DNA from: Thiocystis minor
Lineage (GTDB): Bacteria > Pseudomonadota > Gammaproteobacteria > Chromatiales > Chromatiaceae
Direction of reading: 5' to 3'
Assembly (NCBI RefSeq): GCF_016653465.1
Contig: NZ_NHSQ01000128.1
Location: 1 to 44,174 of the forward strand
DNA length: 44,174 nt
Shown here: one piece after another, positions 7,851 to 17,141 of the stretch
Layout of the letters: each line of letters starts with the position of its first letter
Position numbering within the stretch: the first letter of the stretch is position 1
Made by a program: the position numbers and the translations under genes
The notes under the pieces: model-generated
What the model was told of the DNA's origin: nothing
Seen by the model: the letters and a program-made list of their open reading frames with translations, nothing else
The model's database searches: none

Positions 7851-8702
7851 TCAAACCCAGTAGGCGATGCGCCACCGGTAGGCCGAGTAAAAAAACAGGG
7901 TAATTGCCCATCCCAGGAGCGCCAGACCGATGACGACTAACCAGTTATTCAATTCTGGCGGGTGACCCAGCATGGGAGCGCGTGCGATCTCGATCATGTG
8001 ATAAAACGGATTCAGGTGGAGTAATAAGGCGCGTCCCGGTAGCATGTCTGGCCGCCAGATCACCGGCGTGATGAAAAAAAGCACCTGAACGATGCTTCCG
8101 ATGATCAAGGGAACATCGCGGAAGCGCGCGCTCAGAAGACCGAAAAACAGCGACATCCACAGGCCATTGATCAACAGGATGACAACGGCGGGCAGGAGCC
8201 AGAGAAAGTTCCAGTTCAGATCAACACTGAACCAGAGCGCAACCGCGACAAAGATCCAGATGTTGTGGGCGAAGGCGATCAGGACAGACCAGAGGCCGCG
8301 ATACGCATAGATGGAGACGGGTGCGTTGAGCTGTCGGATCATGCCTTCCGCAACGATGAACGCCTGACAGCCATCAAGAATCATCGTCGAAATCAGCCCC
8401 CAGATGACGAAGCCGGCGGCCAGAAAGGGTAGGTATTCGTGAATGTCCTGGCCAAAGATTTGGCCATAGAGCAGTCCCAGCGCCAACACCATGACCCCCA
8501 TCGAGATGGTGATCCAGAAGGGGCCAAGCTTGGAACGGCGATAGCGCTGTCGGACATCGTGCAGGCCGAGCGTCATCCAGAGTTCGCGGCGTTTCCAGCC
8601 CGCGCCGATATCCCGCAGGGCATTGCCGATATTTTCGCGGCGCATGCCTTGCCGGAGCTGGCTTATGAGAGGCGATTCGACTTGTTGGGTGTCAGTAGAC
8701 AT
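7851..8702 (-). CDS. Polysaccharide ABC exporter, permease subunit (Wzm/KpsM type, ABC-2)
   Basis: This 283-residue ABC-2 membrane protein has six predicted hydrophobic segments. Before them is a cytoplasmic N-terminus with the conserved LRQRYRRSxLGPFW-like element (VRQRYRRSKLGPFWITIS). The NPFYHMIEIARAPMLG motif near the C-terminus is typical of Wzm-family permeases. It partners the ATP-binding subunit encoded directly downstream. The start is put at ATG 8702 (MSTDTQQ); a TTG at 8720 would add six residues. Its upstream region is divergent from the AT-rich glycosyltransferase at 9026. Confidence 0.9.
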   Translation of the reverse strand: MSTDTQQVESPLISQLRQGMRRENIGNALRDIGAGWKRRELWMTLGLHDVRQRYRRSKLGPFWITISMGVMVLALGLLYGQIFGQDIHEYLPFLAAGFVIWGLISTMILDGCQAFIVAEGMIRQLNAPVSIYAYRGLWSVLIAFAHNIWIFVAVALWFSVDLNWNFLWLLPAVVILLINGLWMSLFFGLLSARFRDVPLIIGSIVQVLFFITPVIWRPDMLPGRALLLHLNPFYHMIEIARAPMLGHPPELNNWLVVIGLALLGWAITLFFYSAYRWRIAYWV

Positions 8703-9025
8703 CAGTGTCGTCCAATACAAAAATCTGAGTCATGCGACGGCATTCGGGTTAGAAGTGATTGATGTTTGCCGCAGAAATATATGGCAGTCGTGGCAATGTC
8801 AACTCTCAACTTGGCGTGCTTGCGGGCAATTCAAAAGCGTTTTGAATCTAGCATAGACATGAAACCCTGGAGCAGCCAAACGTTTCAGCAGACACTGATA
8901 CCTTGTTTTCTGATAATCTTCGCACTATACCACGCTAGTCGTTTGGGATCTCGGTCTGGTAACTGGAACTCGGTTAGCATGGATTCTGGCTCCTGAAAAG
9001 ATATTTTATGTAGGCAGCCATTTTA
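8703..9025. other. Divergent intergenic region, no gene recognised
   Basis: About 320 bases separate the permease gene from the divergent glycosyltransferase. Base composition drops from GC-rich to AT-rich across it, marking the edge of probably acquired DNA. A short open frame of 76 codons (8766-8996, plus strand) lacks a ribosome-binding site and family features. I could not pin down a convincing promoter. Confidence 0.5.
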
Positions 9026-10870
9026 ATGCGTAAAAAAACAAAATTTATAATCAATGCTTTTAAAATCTTACGTGTAAGATTATCCAATAATGTGCATAAA
9101 TTATGGCATATGTTGCCAATCGATGATCTGACTAAGCAAAAAGCAAAGTCTGCTGTTTTTAGAAGTCTTTCATTTATAATTAATGGCACAGAGATTTATC
9201 GTCGCTGGGAAAATTTTAGTACTCAGCGCGGCCTCAATGAGATCGGTCTCAGTGACTCGCTATGTCTTGATCGGCTAAGAACCGCGCTGCCATTTGAAAT
9301 CGTCACCACGAAACATACTCTTTATGTTGCTCAATTATTAAAGAAAATATTGGCCGAAATGGGCGTGTCAGCCAATATCTCTTTCGGATTTTTACCTAAA
9401 ACCGACAAGGGTCAGATGTTTTTCGTGATTTGCCCTCAAATGTTCAAGAGACTTCCACGATATTTTGTTGCTTTCCAAATGGAACAAAGTGTTCACACTA
9501 GATGGTTTACGCCTGACTATTTTTTGCTTCTTAAAAAGGCATGCGCCGTATTTGATTATTCGTTGACAAATATTGAAAGTTTAATAAATAACGGGGTTCC
9601 TTTTAAACAGATTTTCTACATGCCAATAAGTGCATTTAGAGATTACGATGCTTACCTGAGAAAAACAGGATACCTATCAAATGATTTGGAGCCGGAAATC
9701 GATGTTTTGTTTTACGGGGATCCAAACTCTGAACGTCGTCAGCGTTTTCTTAGTAAAATCAAGAGTAAATTCAACTTGTATATTGCATCTGAGGTGTTCG
9801 GACGCGATTTATATCCATTAATGAAAAGTGCCAAAGTTATTGTTAATATACATTATTACGAAAATGCGTTGTTAGAAACCACTCGGATTTATGAAGCTCT
9901 ATCAATGGGCGTGCCGGTTGTCAGCGAAATAAGCAAGGATTTATGCCAGTATCAAGGTCTTGAAAATTTAGTGATTTTTACAGAGATTGGCAATGTTGAC
10001 TGCATGATTTTGGAAATAGAGAAATTACTGAAATCGAAATGTCTGCGCGAGGAGCGCAAAAGTGCCATTAGTGATTTTGTGCAGGAAGACAATGTTTTTG
10101 CGCAACACCTCAAGCGATATTTTCTTTCGGTTGGTGTTTTATCGCTTGATAATTATTTAAGAGAGTTAAAAATCACTCCCGAAATTTCTTGCGATATCCC
10201 CAAACTCTGCCTAACTTTGCCGGAAACTCCAATACGAACTCGATCTTTTATCAATCAAGGGAAAATCGATTTTAAGTTTGTGGAAGGAATGCGCCATGCC
10301 ATAGGGTGGGTAGGATGCGGCTTAAGTTATAAATGCATTGCGCATGAGCTTGTTCTTAAGGCTTCTGAGCTGGCTGTCATTTGCGAGGATGATGTGTTTT
10401 TTCCGCCTGATTTCGATCAGCGATTGAATCATGCTATTGCCTATTTAAAGCATGATTTCTTTTCCTGGCACATATTTGTCGGCATGGTCGCGCATTTACA
10501 TCCTTCGACAAACATTTTGCGAATCCACGAATTTAAAGGTATCGAGTATATTTACATTGATACCATGACGAGTATGGTCATGAATATTTATTCCCCCGCT
10601 GGGCTCGATTTGATTAGGCAGTGGAATGAAAAAAACGAGGATCCCTACACGAATACTATTGATCGATACTTGGAGCGGATCTCCGGGCTTGTCGTTGTTG
10701 TAACGTTACCTTTTTTGGTTGGCCATTCCGAGGAACAGGAGTCGACGCTATGGGGAATTGCGAATGTGCAGTACCGTGAACTGATCGATCAATCGGAAAA
10801 ATTGCTTGCTGATAAAGTTGCTGACTATAAAAGCAGGTCTCGATATCTGACTGAGGTTAGTGCGCTATAG
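9026..10870 (+). CDS. Two-domain glycosyltransferase: GT1-like domain plus GT25-like domain
   Basis: The protein has 614 residues. The N-terminal two thirds (about 80-340) resembles CgeB/Glycos_transf_1-like enzymes: DVLFYGDPNSERR, then a stretch ending in ARIYEALSMG-like TRIYEALSMGVPVVSE, the donor-binding segment of GT-B folds. The C-terminal part (about 390-600) resembles GT25, the LPS-type galactosyltransferases. LPETPIR(T) begins it, then GWVGCGLSYKCIA in place of the usual GC-x-LSH, and the acidic ICEDDVFF metal-binding motif. The gene is visibly AT-rich and uses codons unlike its neighbours, suggesting horizontal acquisition. It lies divergent to the exporter permease and upstream of another glycosyltransferase, consistent with glycan assembly. 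Acceptor and donor cannot be inferred. There is little Shine-Dalgarno signal before the ATG. Confidence 0.7.
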   Translation: MRKKTKFIINAFKILRVRLSNNVHKLWHMLPIDDLTKQKAKSAVFRSLSFIINGTEIYRRWENFSTQRGLNEIGLSDSLCLDRLRTALPFEIVTTKHTLYVAQLLKKILAEMGVSANISFGFLPKTDKGQMFFVICPQMFKRLPRYFVAFQMEQSVHTRWFTPDYFLLLKKACAVFDYSLTNIESLINNGVPFKQIFYMPISAFRDYDAYLRKTGYLSNDLEPEIDVLFYGDPNSERRQRFLSKIKSKFNLYIASEVFGRDLYPLMKSAKVIVNIHYYENALLETTRIYEALSMGVPVVSEISKDLCQYQGLENLVIFTEIGNVDCMILEIEKLLKSKCLREERKSAISDFVQEDNVFAQHLKRYFLSVGVLSLDNYLRELKITPEISCDIPKLCLTLPETPIRTRSFINQGKIDFKFVEGMRHAIGWVGCGLSYKCIAHELVLKASELAVICEDDVFFPPDFDQRLNHAIAYLKHDFFSWHIFVGMVAHLHPSTNILRIHEFKGIEYIYIDTMTSMVMNIYSPAGLDLIRQWNEKNEDPYTNTIDRYLERISGLVVVVTLPFLVGHSEEQESTLWGIANVQYRELIDQSEKLLADKVADYKSRSRYLTEVSAL

Positions 10871-11000
10871 GCTGCATGCAGAAACCCCGTTCCATCCTCC
10901 ATACAATCCTGTTGCATCCTGTTCATGAGATAATGTATCCGTTTGTTCACCGCCTTAATGCCTGTTACCTTAGATTGATTGAAAGAAATTGATAAATCCC

Positions 11001-13235
11001 ATGATAGAAAAAATATTTGGAAGACATGGCAGTCTTGCGCAGATGATGCGATTGGGGTGGCGTCGACTACCCTTGGGGATTGCAACCAAACAGCGCATCC
11101 GCCACGTTTTGTTAAAGACGATGTCCAGTGGTTACCGGGCAATTTCGTCCGATTCCGAGCAGTCGGCCTTTCAGCCATCGGTACGTTTTACATCCGAGGC
11201 AGGTTTCTTTGCTCCGCAAGTCACTGTAGTCGTTCCAAATTATAATCATGCCCCGTATTTGCGTCAGAGATTGGACAGCATCTACGGTCAAACGTATCCG
11301 AACTTTCAGGTTCTTCTACTCGATGATTTTTCCACGGACGACAGCAGAAGCATTCTCGAGGAATATGCCGAGAAGCACCGTCACATAACGACGACGATTT
11401 TTAATCAACAGAACTCCGGTGGCGTTTTTAGACAATGGCTCAGAGCGATCCAGCTAGCTGAGACCGAGCTAATTTGGATCGCCGAAAGCGATGACTACTG
11501 CGATCTGAATTTCCTGGAGACACTGGTTCCTTTTTTCATGGATGAGGCGGTAAAGCTTGCGTATTCGCACTCCGTGTTTGTGACCGAACAGGGGAAGCCG
11601 GCACTGTTTCGTTTCGAGGATTATCTCGGAGAGCTTTCGACGGTGAAGTGGAGGCAGACTTATGTTGCCGCCGCTCACGCCGAAGTGGTGGATTTTCTAG
11701 GGCGTAAGAACACGATACCGAATGTTAGCTCGGCCGTGTTTCGAAAATTCGATCCGGCTTTTCTGCTTGCTGAAAGCGATTGGTTAGAGATGAAGATCTG
11801 CGGCGACTGGGTCTTCTATCTGCATGCGGCGCGAGGCGGAAAGATCGCCTACACGGTGGATGTTCATAACTATTACAGATTTCACGCCGATAACAGTTCG
11901 GTCAAAACCTATGCGACACCCGTTTACTATCGCGAACACGAACGCGTAGCCATCGAGATTGCGCGTTTATATCGTGTGCCAGTCGAGACCCTTGCGGCGC
12001 ACAAGTATTTCGTAAAGCAGTTTTTCGATCAGAATGCGTTTGAGCTGAGAGCGCTCGGGATCGAATTCGAGGCTCTTTATGATGACGAACGGATTCGGGA
12101 GGCGACCGAAAAGCGACTGCCTCATATCATGATGGCATCATTTGCGTTTGCCTCGGGAGGGGGAGAGATCTTCCCGATCCGTCTCGCCAACGCTCTGGCT
12201 CAAAGAGGTTATGCGGTCACTTTTTTCGACTTTCGGGGCGAGCCCATAAATTTTCTGGTGCGCGAGATGCTGAAGCCGGATATTCCGGTCATCGAATTGA
12301 CGAACCGTTTTCTTGATGTCGACAGCATGATCGATTCATTCGGCATCGATATCATTCATTCGCATCATGCGAGTGTCGATCAGTTTCTTGCTGTTTCTTC
12401 ACTGGGACAGCGTCGGTCAAACGTCACGCATATCGTGACGTTGCATGGTATGTACGACGATATGCAACGCGACATCTTCGACCGGACGCTACAGGATGTT
12501 TATCCCGCGGTTTCCCGATGGGTCTATATTTCGGATAAAAATTTGATTCCCTTCAAGCAGAGAAATCTGTATCGGGAAGAGCGGTTCATCAAGATCCCCA
12601 ACGGGATGAGTGCGCCTAATATTCAAGCGGTGCAGCGCTCCGTGTTTGGAATTGAAGACAATGCTTTCGTCGTCTGCGTTGCGAGTCGGGCAATTCCTGA
12701 AAAGGGGTGGAGGGAGGCGATCGAGGTCATCCGTGAAGCGCGCAGTCTCTCGGGAGTGGATATCCAGCTCCTGCTCCTGGGGGACGGTGTTCTTTATGAA
12801 ACGCTCAAGGCGGAGACCGTACCCGCGTTCGTGCATCTCTTAGGATTCGTCAAGGATGCCGTGAATTACTATGCGGCGGCGGACGTTGGAATGTTGCTCA
12901 CGACTTTTGGCGGAGAGAGCTTTCCGCTCACGATCATCGAGTGTCTGATGGCGGGTCGTCCGGTGATCGCCAGCGATATTGGCGAGATTAGGAATATGCT
13001 AACCAACGAAAAAGATCTGATCGCGGGATATCTGGTCGATATCTCCGATGGCAAGATCCCAATCGAGGCGACCGCGTATCAGGTGGTCGAACTGGCGACG
13101 AACCCCATCGTTAGCTCGGCTAAACAAGCGCTCGCGAAAGAGCAATCAAGTTGTTTCGATTTGGGGCGTGTTGTCGATCTGTACGCCAGCGCTTATCGTT
13201 ACCCTATTGCAACCGAAGTCTGTTTGAGGTCTTGA
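11001..13235 (+). CDS. Bifunctional glycosyltransferase, GT2 followed by GT4
   Basis: The protein has 744 residues. A GT-A family 2 domain spans about 72-290: VTVVVPNYNHAPYLRQRLDS, LLLDDFSTDDS, and the WIAESDDYCD acidic motif. A GT-B family 4 domain covers about 375-735: a GGGEIFPIRLANALAQRGYAV start, the HSHHAS segment, CVASRAIPEKGW, and the donor-site TTFGGESFPLTIIECLMAGRPV with its EX7E-like pair. Such fusions add two sugars or act in a polymerising or tailoring step. The start is uncertain: ATG 11001 or TTG 10989, the latter with GAAAGAAA nearby. Composition is intermediate between the AT-rich gene before it and the GC-rich backbone. It converges with the sulfotransferase gene, 14 bases apart. 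Confidence 0.85.
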   Translation: MIEKIFGRHGSLAQMMRLGWRRLPLGIATKQRIRHVLLKTMSSGYRAISSDSEQSAFQPSVRFTSEAGFFAPQVTVVVPNYNHAPYLRQRLDSIYGQTYPNFQVLLLDDFSTDDSRSILEEYAEKHRHITTTIFNQQNSGGVFRQWLRAIQLAETELIWIAESDDYCDLNFLETLVPFFMDEAVKLAYSHSVFVTEQGKPALFRFEDYLGELSTVKWRQTYVAAAHAEVVDFLGRKNTIPNVSSAVFRKFDPAFLLAESDWLEMKICGDWVFYLHAARGGKIAYTVDVHNYYRFHADNSSVKTYATPVYYREHERVAIEIARLYRVPVETLAAHKYFVKQFFDQNAFELRALGIEFEALYDDERIREATEKRLPHIMMASFAFASGGGEIFPIRLANALAQRGYAVTFFDFRGEPINFLVREMLKPDIPVIELTNRFLDVDSMIDSFGIDIIHSHHASVDQFLAVSSLGQRRSNVTHIVTLHGMYDDMQRDIFDRTLQDVYPAVSRWVYISDKNLIPFKQRNLYREERFIKIPNGMSAPNIQAVQRSVFGIEDNAFVVCVASRAIPEKGWREAIEVIREARSLSGVDIQLLLLGDGVLYETLKAETVPAFVHLLGFVKDAVNYYAAADVGMLLTTFGGESFPLTIIECLMAGRPVIASDIGEIRNMLTNEKDLIAGYLVDISDGKIPIEATAYQVVELATNPIVSSAKQALAKEQSSCFDLGRVVDLYASAYRYPIATEVCLRS

Positions 13236-13249
13236 TCCGCGTGTTGTGA

Positions 13250-14140
13250 TTATAAAGCGTTCTTGCACTTGTCCAGCCAGCGAGTGGGATGGTGTTCGTA
13301 TCTCTGGGCAAGTATCTGCAAATCGTCAATATACAGAGAGGCCAAGTGCTGGTGCAGCCTTTGTGGAATCGATGCCTTTTGGCCCGCATTGACAGCCGAC
13401 CGCGGGTCGGCATGAATCGCGTCCGCCGAAGAGTTTACCCCCAGGAAGTCTAGAATCCGAGTCAAGAGGATTTCCGGCTCCGATTCGATCTGGTCGAAAA
13501 AACCGATGAATAATTGATCCTCGGGATATTTTTCGAGCCAGCAGTTGATCGTTCGTAAATAGTCGCCGCGGAGTCGCGATGCACGACTATTGAAATGAGC
13601 GATGTAGTCATCTTCTGTCACGCTTCTTGGATTCCGACGTCTGGTGGTTGCTAAATCCATCTTTGCGTGTGACCAGGCTCTATCGATCGGGTCACGCAAT
13701 AATAGGATGAGTTTGGCGTGCGGCATGAGATTGTAAATATGGGAGATGGCGGTCGGACCCAGACACGAGTAGGCAGGGGTGATTTCGCCCGTCATTCGCC
13801 CGGCGTGGTTCTCGAAGAGGGAGGAATACCAAGCGTCATCCCAAGCACCAAAAATGAACTTGAATTCCCATCCCAAATCGCTCAGTCGGTGAATCTGTAA
13901 GCGTTCTCTCAGTTTATCCAGGCTGAATCGCTGGATTCTCCGTCTCAAGTGATTTCCGGCAACACCTTGGCGAGGCGTGGGATTGAGAAATCCATCGGAT
14001 TCGTTGACGGGAAATTTCCGATCGAAATAATGCAGCTCTTTCAGATGGGGCAGCCAGATATCCCGATGTTGCGAGAGCATGGCATGCAGCCATGTCGTCC
14101 CGGATTTTTGTGCGCCGATCCCTAGGAAATCCGGATACAT
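13250..14140 (-). CDS. Sulfotransferase (PAPS-dependent family)
   Basis: This 296-residue cytoplasmic sulfotransferase transfers sulfate from PAPS to a hydroxyl group. The 5'-phosphosulfate loop QKSGTTWLHAML is at residues 11-22, and the 3'-phosphate motif LLLRDPIDRAWSH lies near residue 135. The FDRKFP and GEITPAYS segments are typical of the bacterial Sulfotransfer_1/heparan-sulfotransferase-like group that modifies carbohydrates. The ATG at 14140 follows GAGG and gives the usual N-terminus MYPDFLGIGAQKSGTT; an open frame continues to 14200. Location beside glycosyltransferases and a glycan exporter suggests it sulfates the exported polysaccharide, which is inference. Confidence 0.88.
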   Translation of the reverse strand: MYPDFLGIGAQKSGTTWLHAMLSQHRDIWLPHLKELHYFDRKFPVNESDGFLNPTPRQGVAGNHLRRRIQRFSLDKLRERLQIHRLSDLGWEFKFIFGAWDDAWYSSLFENHAGRMTGEITPAYSCLGPTAISHIYNLMPHAKLILLLRDPIDRAWSHAKMDLATTRRRNPRSVTEDDYIAHFNSRASRLRGDYLRTINCWLEKYPEDQLFIGFFDQIESEPEILLTRILDFLGVNSSADAIHADPRSAVNAGQKASIPQRLHQHLASLYIDDLQILAQRYEHHPTRWLDKCKNAL

Positions 14141-14196
14141 CTTGGGCCTCGGTTCATCGATTGGCGATTTGTTGAGGATAACGGTGCGGCCAACGA

Positions 14197-15270
14197 TCAA
14201 TGGCTTTTGTCCGCCTGTCTCCCGATTCCGTGTGTGCGGGCAAAGTCGAGCATCCTTTTGACCGGTAACATCGCGCGTTGTCGTATTTCCGGGTCAATGA
14301 GGATCTCTTGATCGCCATTTCGCAGTACTCTCTCCAGGTTTTGTAGCGCATTCATCGCCATCCAGGGGCAATGGGCGCAACTTTCGCAGGTCGCGCCCTC
14401 GCCGGCGGTGGGGGCTGGAATCAGGGTTTTGTGGGGGGCGATCTGGCGCATCTTCCAGAAGATGCCCGCATCGGTAGCGACGATGAATTCCTGGTTCGGT
14501 AACTCCGCGACCGCCTTGATCAGTTGGGTGGTCGAACCGACCAGGTCGGCCTGATCGACGACCTCGTCCGGTGCCTCCGGGTGAACGAGGACCGCCGCGT
14601 CCGGGTGGAGTTTGCGGACCCGTTCGAGTGCGAAGGATTTGAACTCCTCGTGAACGACACAGGCGCCATCCCAGAGCAGCATCTCGGCGCCGGTCATACG
14701 TTCGATGTAGTGGCCGAGATGTTTGTCGGGCGCCCAGAGGATTTTTTGGCCCTGGGACGCCAGATGCTGAACGATCGGTAAAGCGATGCTTGAGGTTACT
14801 ACCCAGTCCGAGCGCGCCTTGACCTGAGCGCTGGTATTGGCATAGACCACGACGGTGTGATCCGCATGTGCATCGCAGAAATCGGTGAAGGCGGCGGCCG
14901 GGCAGCCCTCGTCGAGCGAGCAGGTGGCCCGAAGGTCCGGCATCAGCACGCGCTTCTCGGGGTTGAGAATCTTGGCGGTCTCGCCCATGAAGCGCACACC
15001 GCAGACCACCAGGGTTTCGGCATCGCTTTCGGTGCCGAAGCGCGCCATTTCGAGCGAGTCCGCGACATAGCCGCCGGTCTCCTCGGCGAGTGACTGGAGA
15101 TCTTCGTCGGTATAGTAGTGCGCGACCAGAACGGCTTTCTGGGCGACAAGAAGCTCGCGGATGCTGGCCTTGAGCGCGGATTTCTCCGTTTCGCTCAAGA
15201 TCGGCCAGTGTGGGGTTGGCGGCACTTCAATGTGGGGATGCCGCGGAATCGGGGAAGGCGCGTTGGTCAT
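14197..15270 (-). CDS. nadA: NadA, quinolinate synthase
   Basis: NadA condenses iminoaspartate with dihydroxyacetone phosphate to quinolinate in NAD synthesis, using a 4Fe-4S cluster. The protein has 357 residues. Cluster ligands correspond to C117 (ATCSLD), C204 ([10 protein letters not shown]) and C301, the last cysteine of [10 protein letters not shown]. The motifs [39 protein letters not shown] and PTAGEGATC are conserved. The ATG at 15270 has GGAG seven bases upstream; the open frame continues to 15357 without family resemblance. nadB and nadC are not in the window. It is a housekeeping gene between two glycan regions. Confidence 0.97.
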   Translation of the reverse strand: MTNAPSPIPRHPHIEVPPTPHWPILSETEKSALKASIRELLVAQKAVLVAHYYTDEDLQSLAEETGGYVADSLEMARFGTESDAETLVVCGVRFMGETAKILNPEKRVLMPDLRATCSLDEGCPAAAFTDFCDAHADHTVVVYANTSAQVKARSDWVVTSSIALPIVQHLASQGQKILWAPDKHLGHYIERMTGAEMLLWDGACVVHEEFKSFALERVRKLHPDAAVLVHPEAPDEVVDQADLVGSTTQLIKAVAELPNQEFIVATDAGIFWKMRQIAPHKTLIPAPTAGEGATCESCAHCPWMAMNALQNLERVLRNGDQEILIDPEIRQRAMLPVKRMLDFARTHGIGRQADKSH

Positions 15271-15353
15271 GAGATCACTCCGCGTCGCGTAAAAACGCCT
15301 GTCCTGAGTTTGGTCTATGCCAGTAGCATTGACAGCCAGATTGCCATCAGCGT

Positions 15354-16895
15354 TCAACTCGACGAGGGAGTCATCTCAGGTACGACGGATGTCGGCATGA
15401 CTGGCTCGGTTGTCACTGAGGCGAATGTTTTCGGGATGGGGCTTGTGACCGAATCGTGCAATCCTCTCGGATTGGTGAAGCGTTCGTTCAGGGTCTGGAT
15501 ATAGTTTTCGCAGCCCTGGATCACTTCGTCGATCTCAGCGCGGGACTGGGCGTTCCAGCCAAGAGGGCGACCGAGCAGCACGGTTCTCCAGAACCGGGTA
15601 TTGCGTTTGAAGGTCGCGATGACATTTCCTGGTGGCTTCTGCTTTTCGACAGCTTTGCGTAACGATGGCATGACGCTCAGCGCAGCCAGCCGGCGGATGC
15701 CAAAATGGCCCAGGATCATGAAACAGATCAGCGCGATCTCGAAGCCTTCCAGACCCCATTGGATGGATTTGATCAGAGCGAACCATGGCGCCTCGTAAGA
15801 AAAGCCATGCCACTGGCCCGCACTCAGACTTAACGTCATAAAGCCCGCGACGACGGCAACCAACAGGATAAAATCCGCGAGCAGCGTCCGACTGCGCCAG
15901 CGCCGCAGGGCGGTCTGCAATAAAGGAACCGCGTTATTGCTTAAGTCGGTCGCGCTCTTGCGCAGCGCGGCCACGATGCGATACGCGCGTTCGATTTCAA
16001 CCCGCTCCATGCGTTGATAAATCTCTCCCAGGTCTTCGTCGCGTTTCTTTTCGAAACGTTGACGCCGATGTTCGTCCGGAATCTGGGTCGTCGCATCCGG
16101 GCTGTAGATCGTGTAGAAACGTCCCGCGGTCAGTCCCGCTTCGCCCATCGCGCGCAGCCAGGCCGCCACGACATCCTCCGGATTGTCCTCGCCGGCCGCC
16201 GAGTCCAGTTGGTTGAGAATATAGAGAAACTTTCCGGAATCCGGGCGATTGATGGTGTCGCCAACCAGATGCTTCAAGGTGTCGCGCATCGCGCCAGGTT
16301 CCGGATGGCGGGCATCGAACAGCACCAGAACCAGATCCGACAGGTCGATCATATGATTGCTGATGCGCAGCACCGCCGTGCGTTGGGCGTCGGCGTCGAA
16401 TCCGGGTGAATCAATCAGAATCTTGCCGCGCAGGCGGTCGCTGCGGCAGGTTTTGAGCTGAAGATAAGCGTCGATTCGATCGCCTTCGCCGTTTGCGACT
16501 TCCTCGATATCGTGGGACATCCGATAGAAGGGGAAACGCGGATCCGAGTCGAGCGAGACCCCGGGCAGCGAGTGACTGACCGGCTCCGGACTATAGACGA
16601 TGACGGTGAAACGATCATCGACGGCCTGATTGCCCGTGCGCTGTAATTTGTGCCCGAGATAATAGTTGATGAACGTGGACTTGCCAGCCGAAAACGTGCC
16701 TAGAATGGAAATCAGAGGCCACCAGGGGATCTGCGTCGCAAATGACTGATTGGTTTCCAGGAGGCCCATCCGGTAAGCGATGCGATCGAGCATGCGGAAG
16801 CTCTGCACGGCATTCAGCAGGACTGGATTCTCCTGTTCCAGATGCGACTCCAATTCTTGCAGTCGCTGCTGGACGGCGTCGGACGATGACGTCAT
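15354..16895 (-). CDS. Membrane-associated dynamin-like GTPase
   Basis: The protein has 513 residues with a large dynamin-type GTPase domain. G1 is GTFSAGKST at 66-74, G3 is DSPG at 162-165 and G4 is NQLD at 228-231. Two hydrophobic segments (about 342-362 and 385-405) separate the GTPase from a basic C-terminal region. A leading coiled coil (residues 5-30) precedes G1. Bacterial dynamin-like proteins remodel or protect membranes, but this subgroup has no assigned role that I recognise. The ATG has GAGGAT upstream. It precedes nadA by 83 bases in the same direction. The 246 bases on its other side (16896-17141) hold nothing I recognise. Confidence 0.8.
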   Translation of the reverse strand: MTSSSDAVQQRLQELESHLEQENPVLLNAVQSFRMLDRIAYRMGLLETNQSFATQIPWWPLISILGTFSAGKSTFINYYLGHKLQRTGNQAVDDRFTVIVYSPEPVSHSLPGVSLDSDPRFPFYRMSHDIEEVANGEGDRIDAYLQLKTCRSDRLRGKILIDSPGFDADAQRTAVLRISNHMIDLSDLVLVLFDARHPEPGAMRDTLKHLVGDTINRPDSGKFLYILNQLDSAAGEDNPEDVVAAWLRAMGEAGLTAGRFYTIYSPDATTQIPDEHRRQRFEKKRDEDLGEIYQRMERVEIERAYRIVAALRKSATDLSNNAVPLLQTALRRWRSRTLLADFILLVAVVAGFMTLSLSAGQWHGFSYEAPWFALIKSIQWGLEGFEIALICFMILGHFGIRRLAALSVMPSLRKAVEKQKPPGNVIATFKRNTRFWRTVLLGRPLGWNAQSRAEIDEVIQGCENYIQTLNERFTNPRGLHDSVTSPIPKTFASVTTEPVMPTSVVPEMTPSSS

Positions 16896-17141
16896 TGCTT
16901 TGTATCCTCAGTGTCTCGGGTTGGTCCGCCAGGGGCGTTGAGATAACGCCACAGCGTCCTTAGAGCATTGCTCGGTTTGTGCTTCTCGGGGTCGCGAAGA
17001 CTTGGTGCGCCATGATGTTACACCGAACTTCACGGCAAGCGCCAACTCGGTGAAACGCGGTCGTGCATTGTCCGCTGACCGATTTGCGGCATGGCGGCGG
17101 AGGCGAGGCGCCCTCAAGATTGCGAGTGCGATCCGGCCGGC

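Noticed and set aside
8766-8996. 76-codon frame in the divergent gap upstream of the AT-rich glycosyltransferase
   Set aside because: No ribosome-binding site or family features, and it crosses the composition change between two regions.
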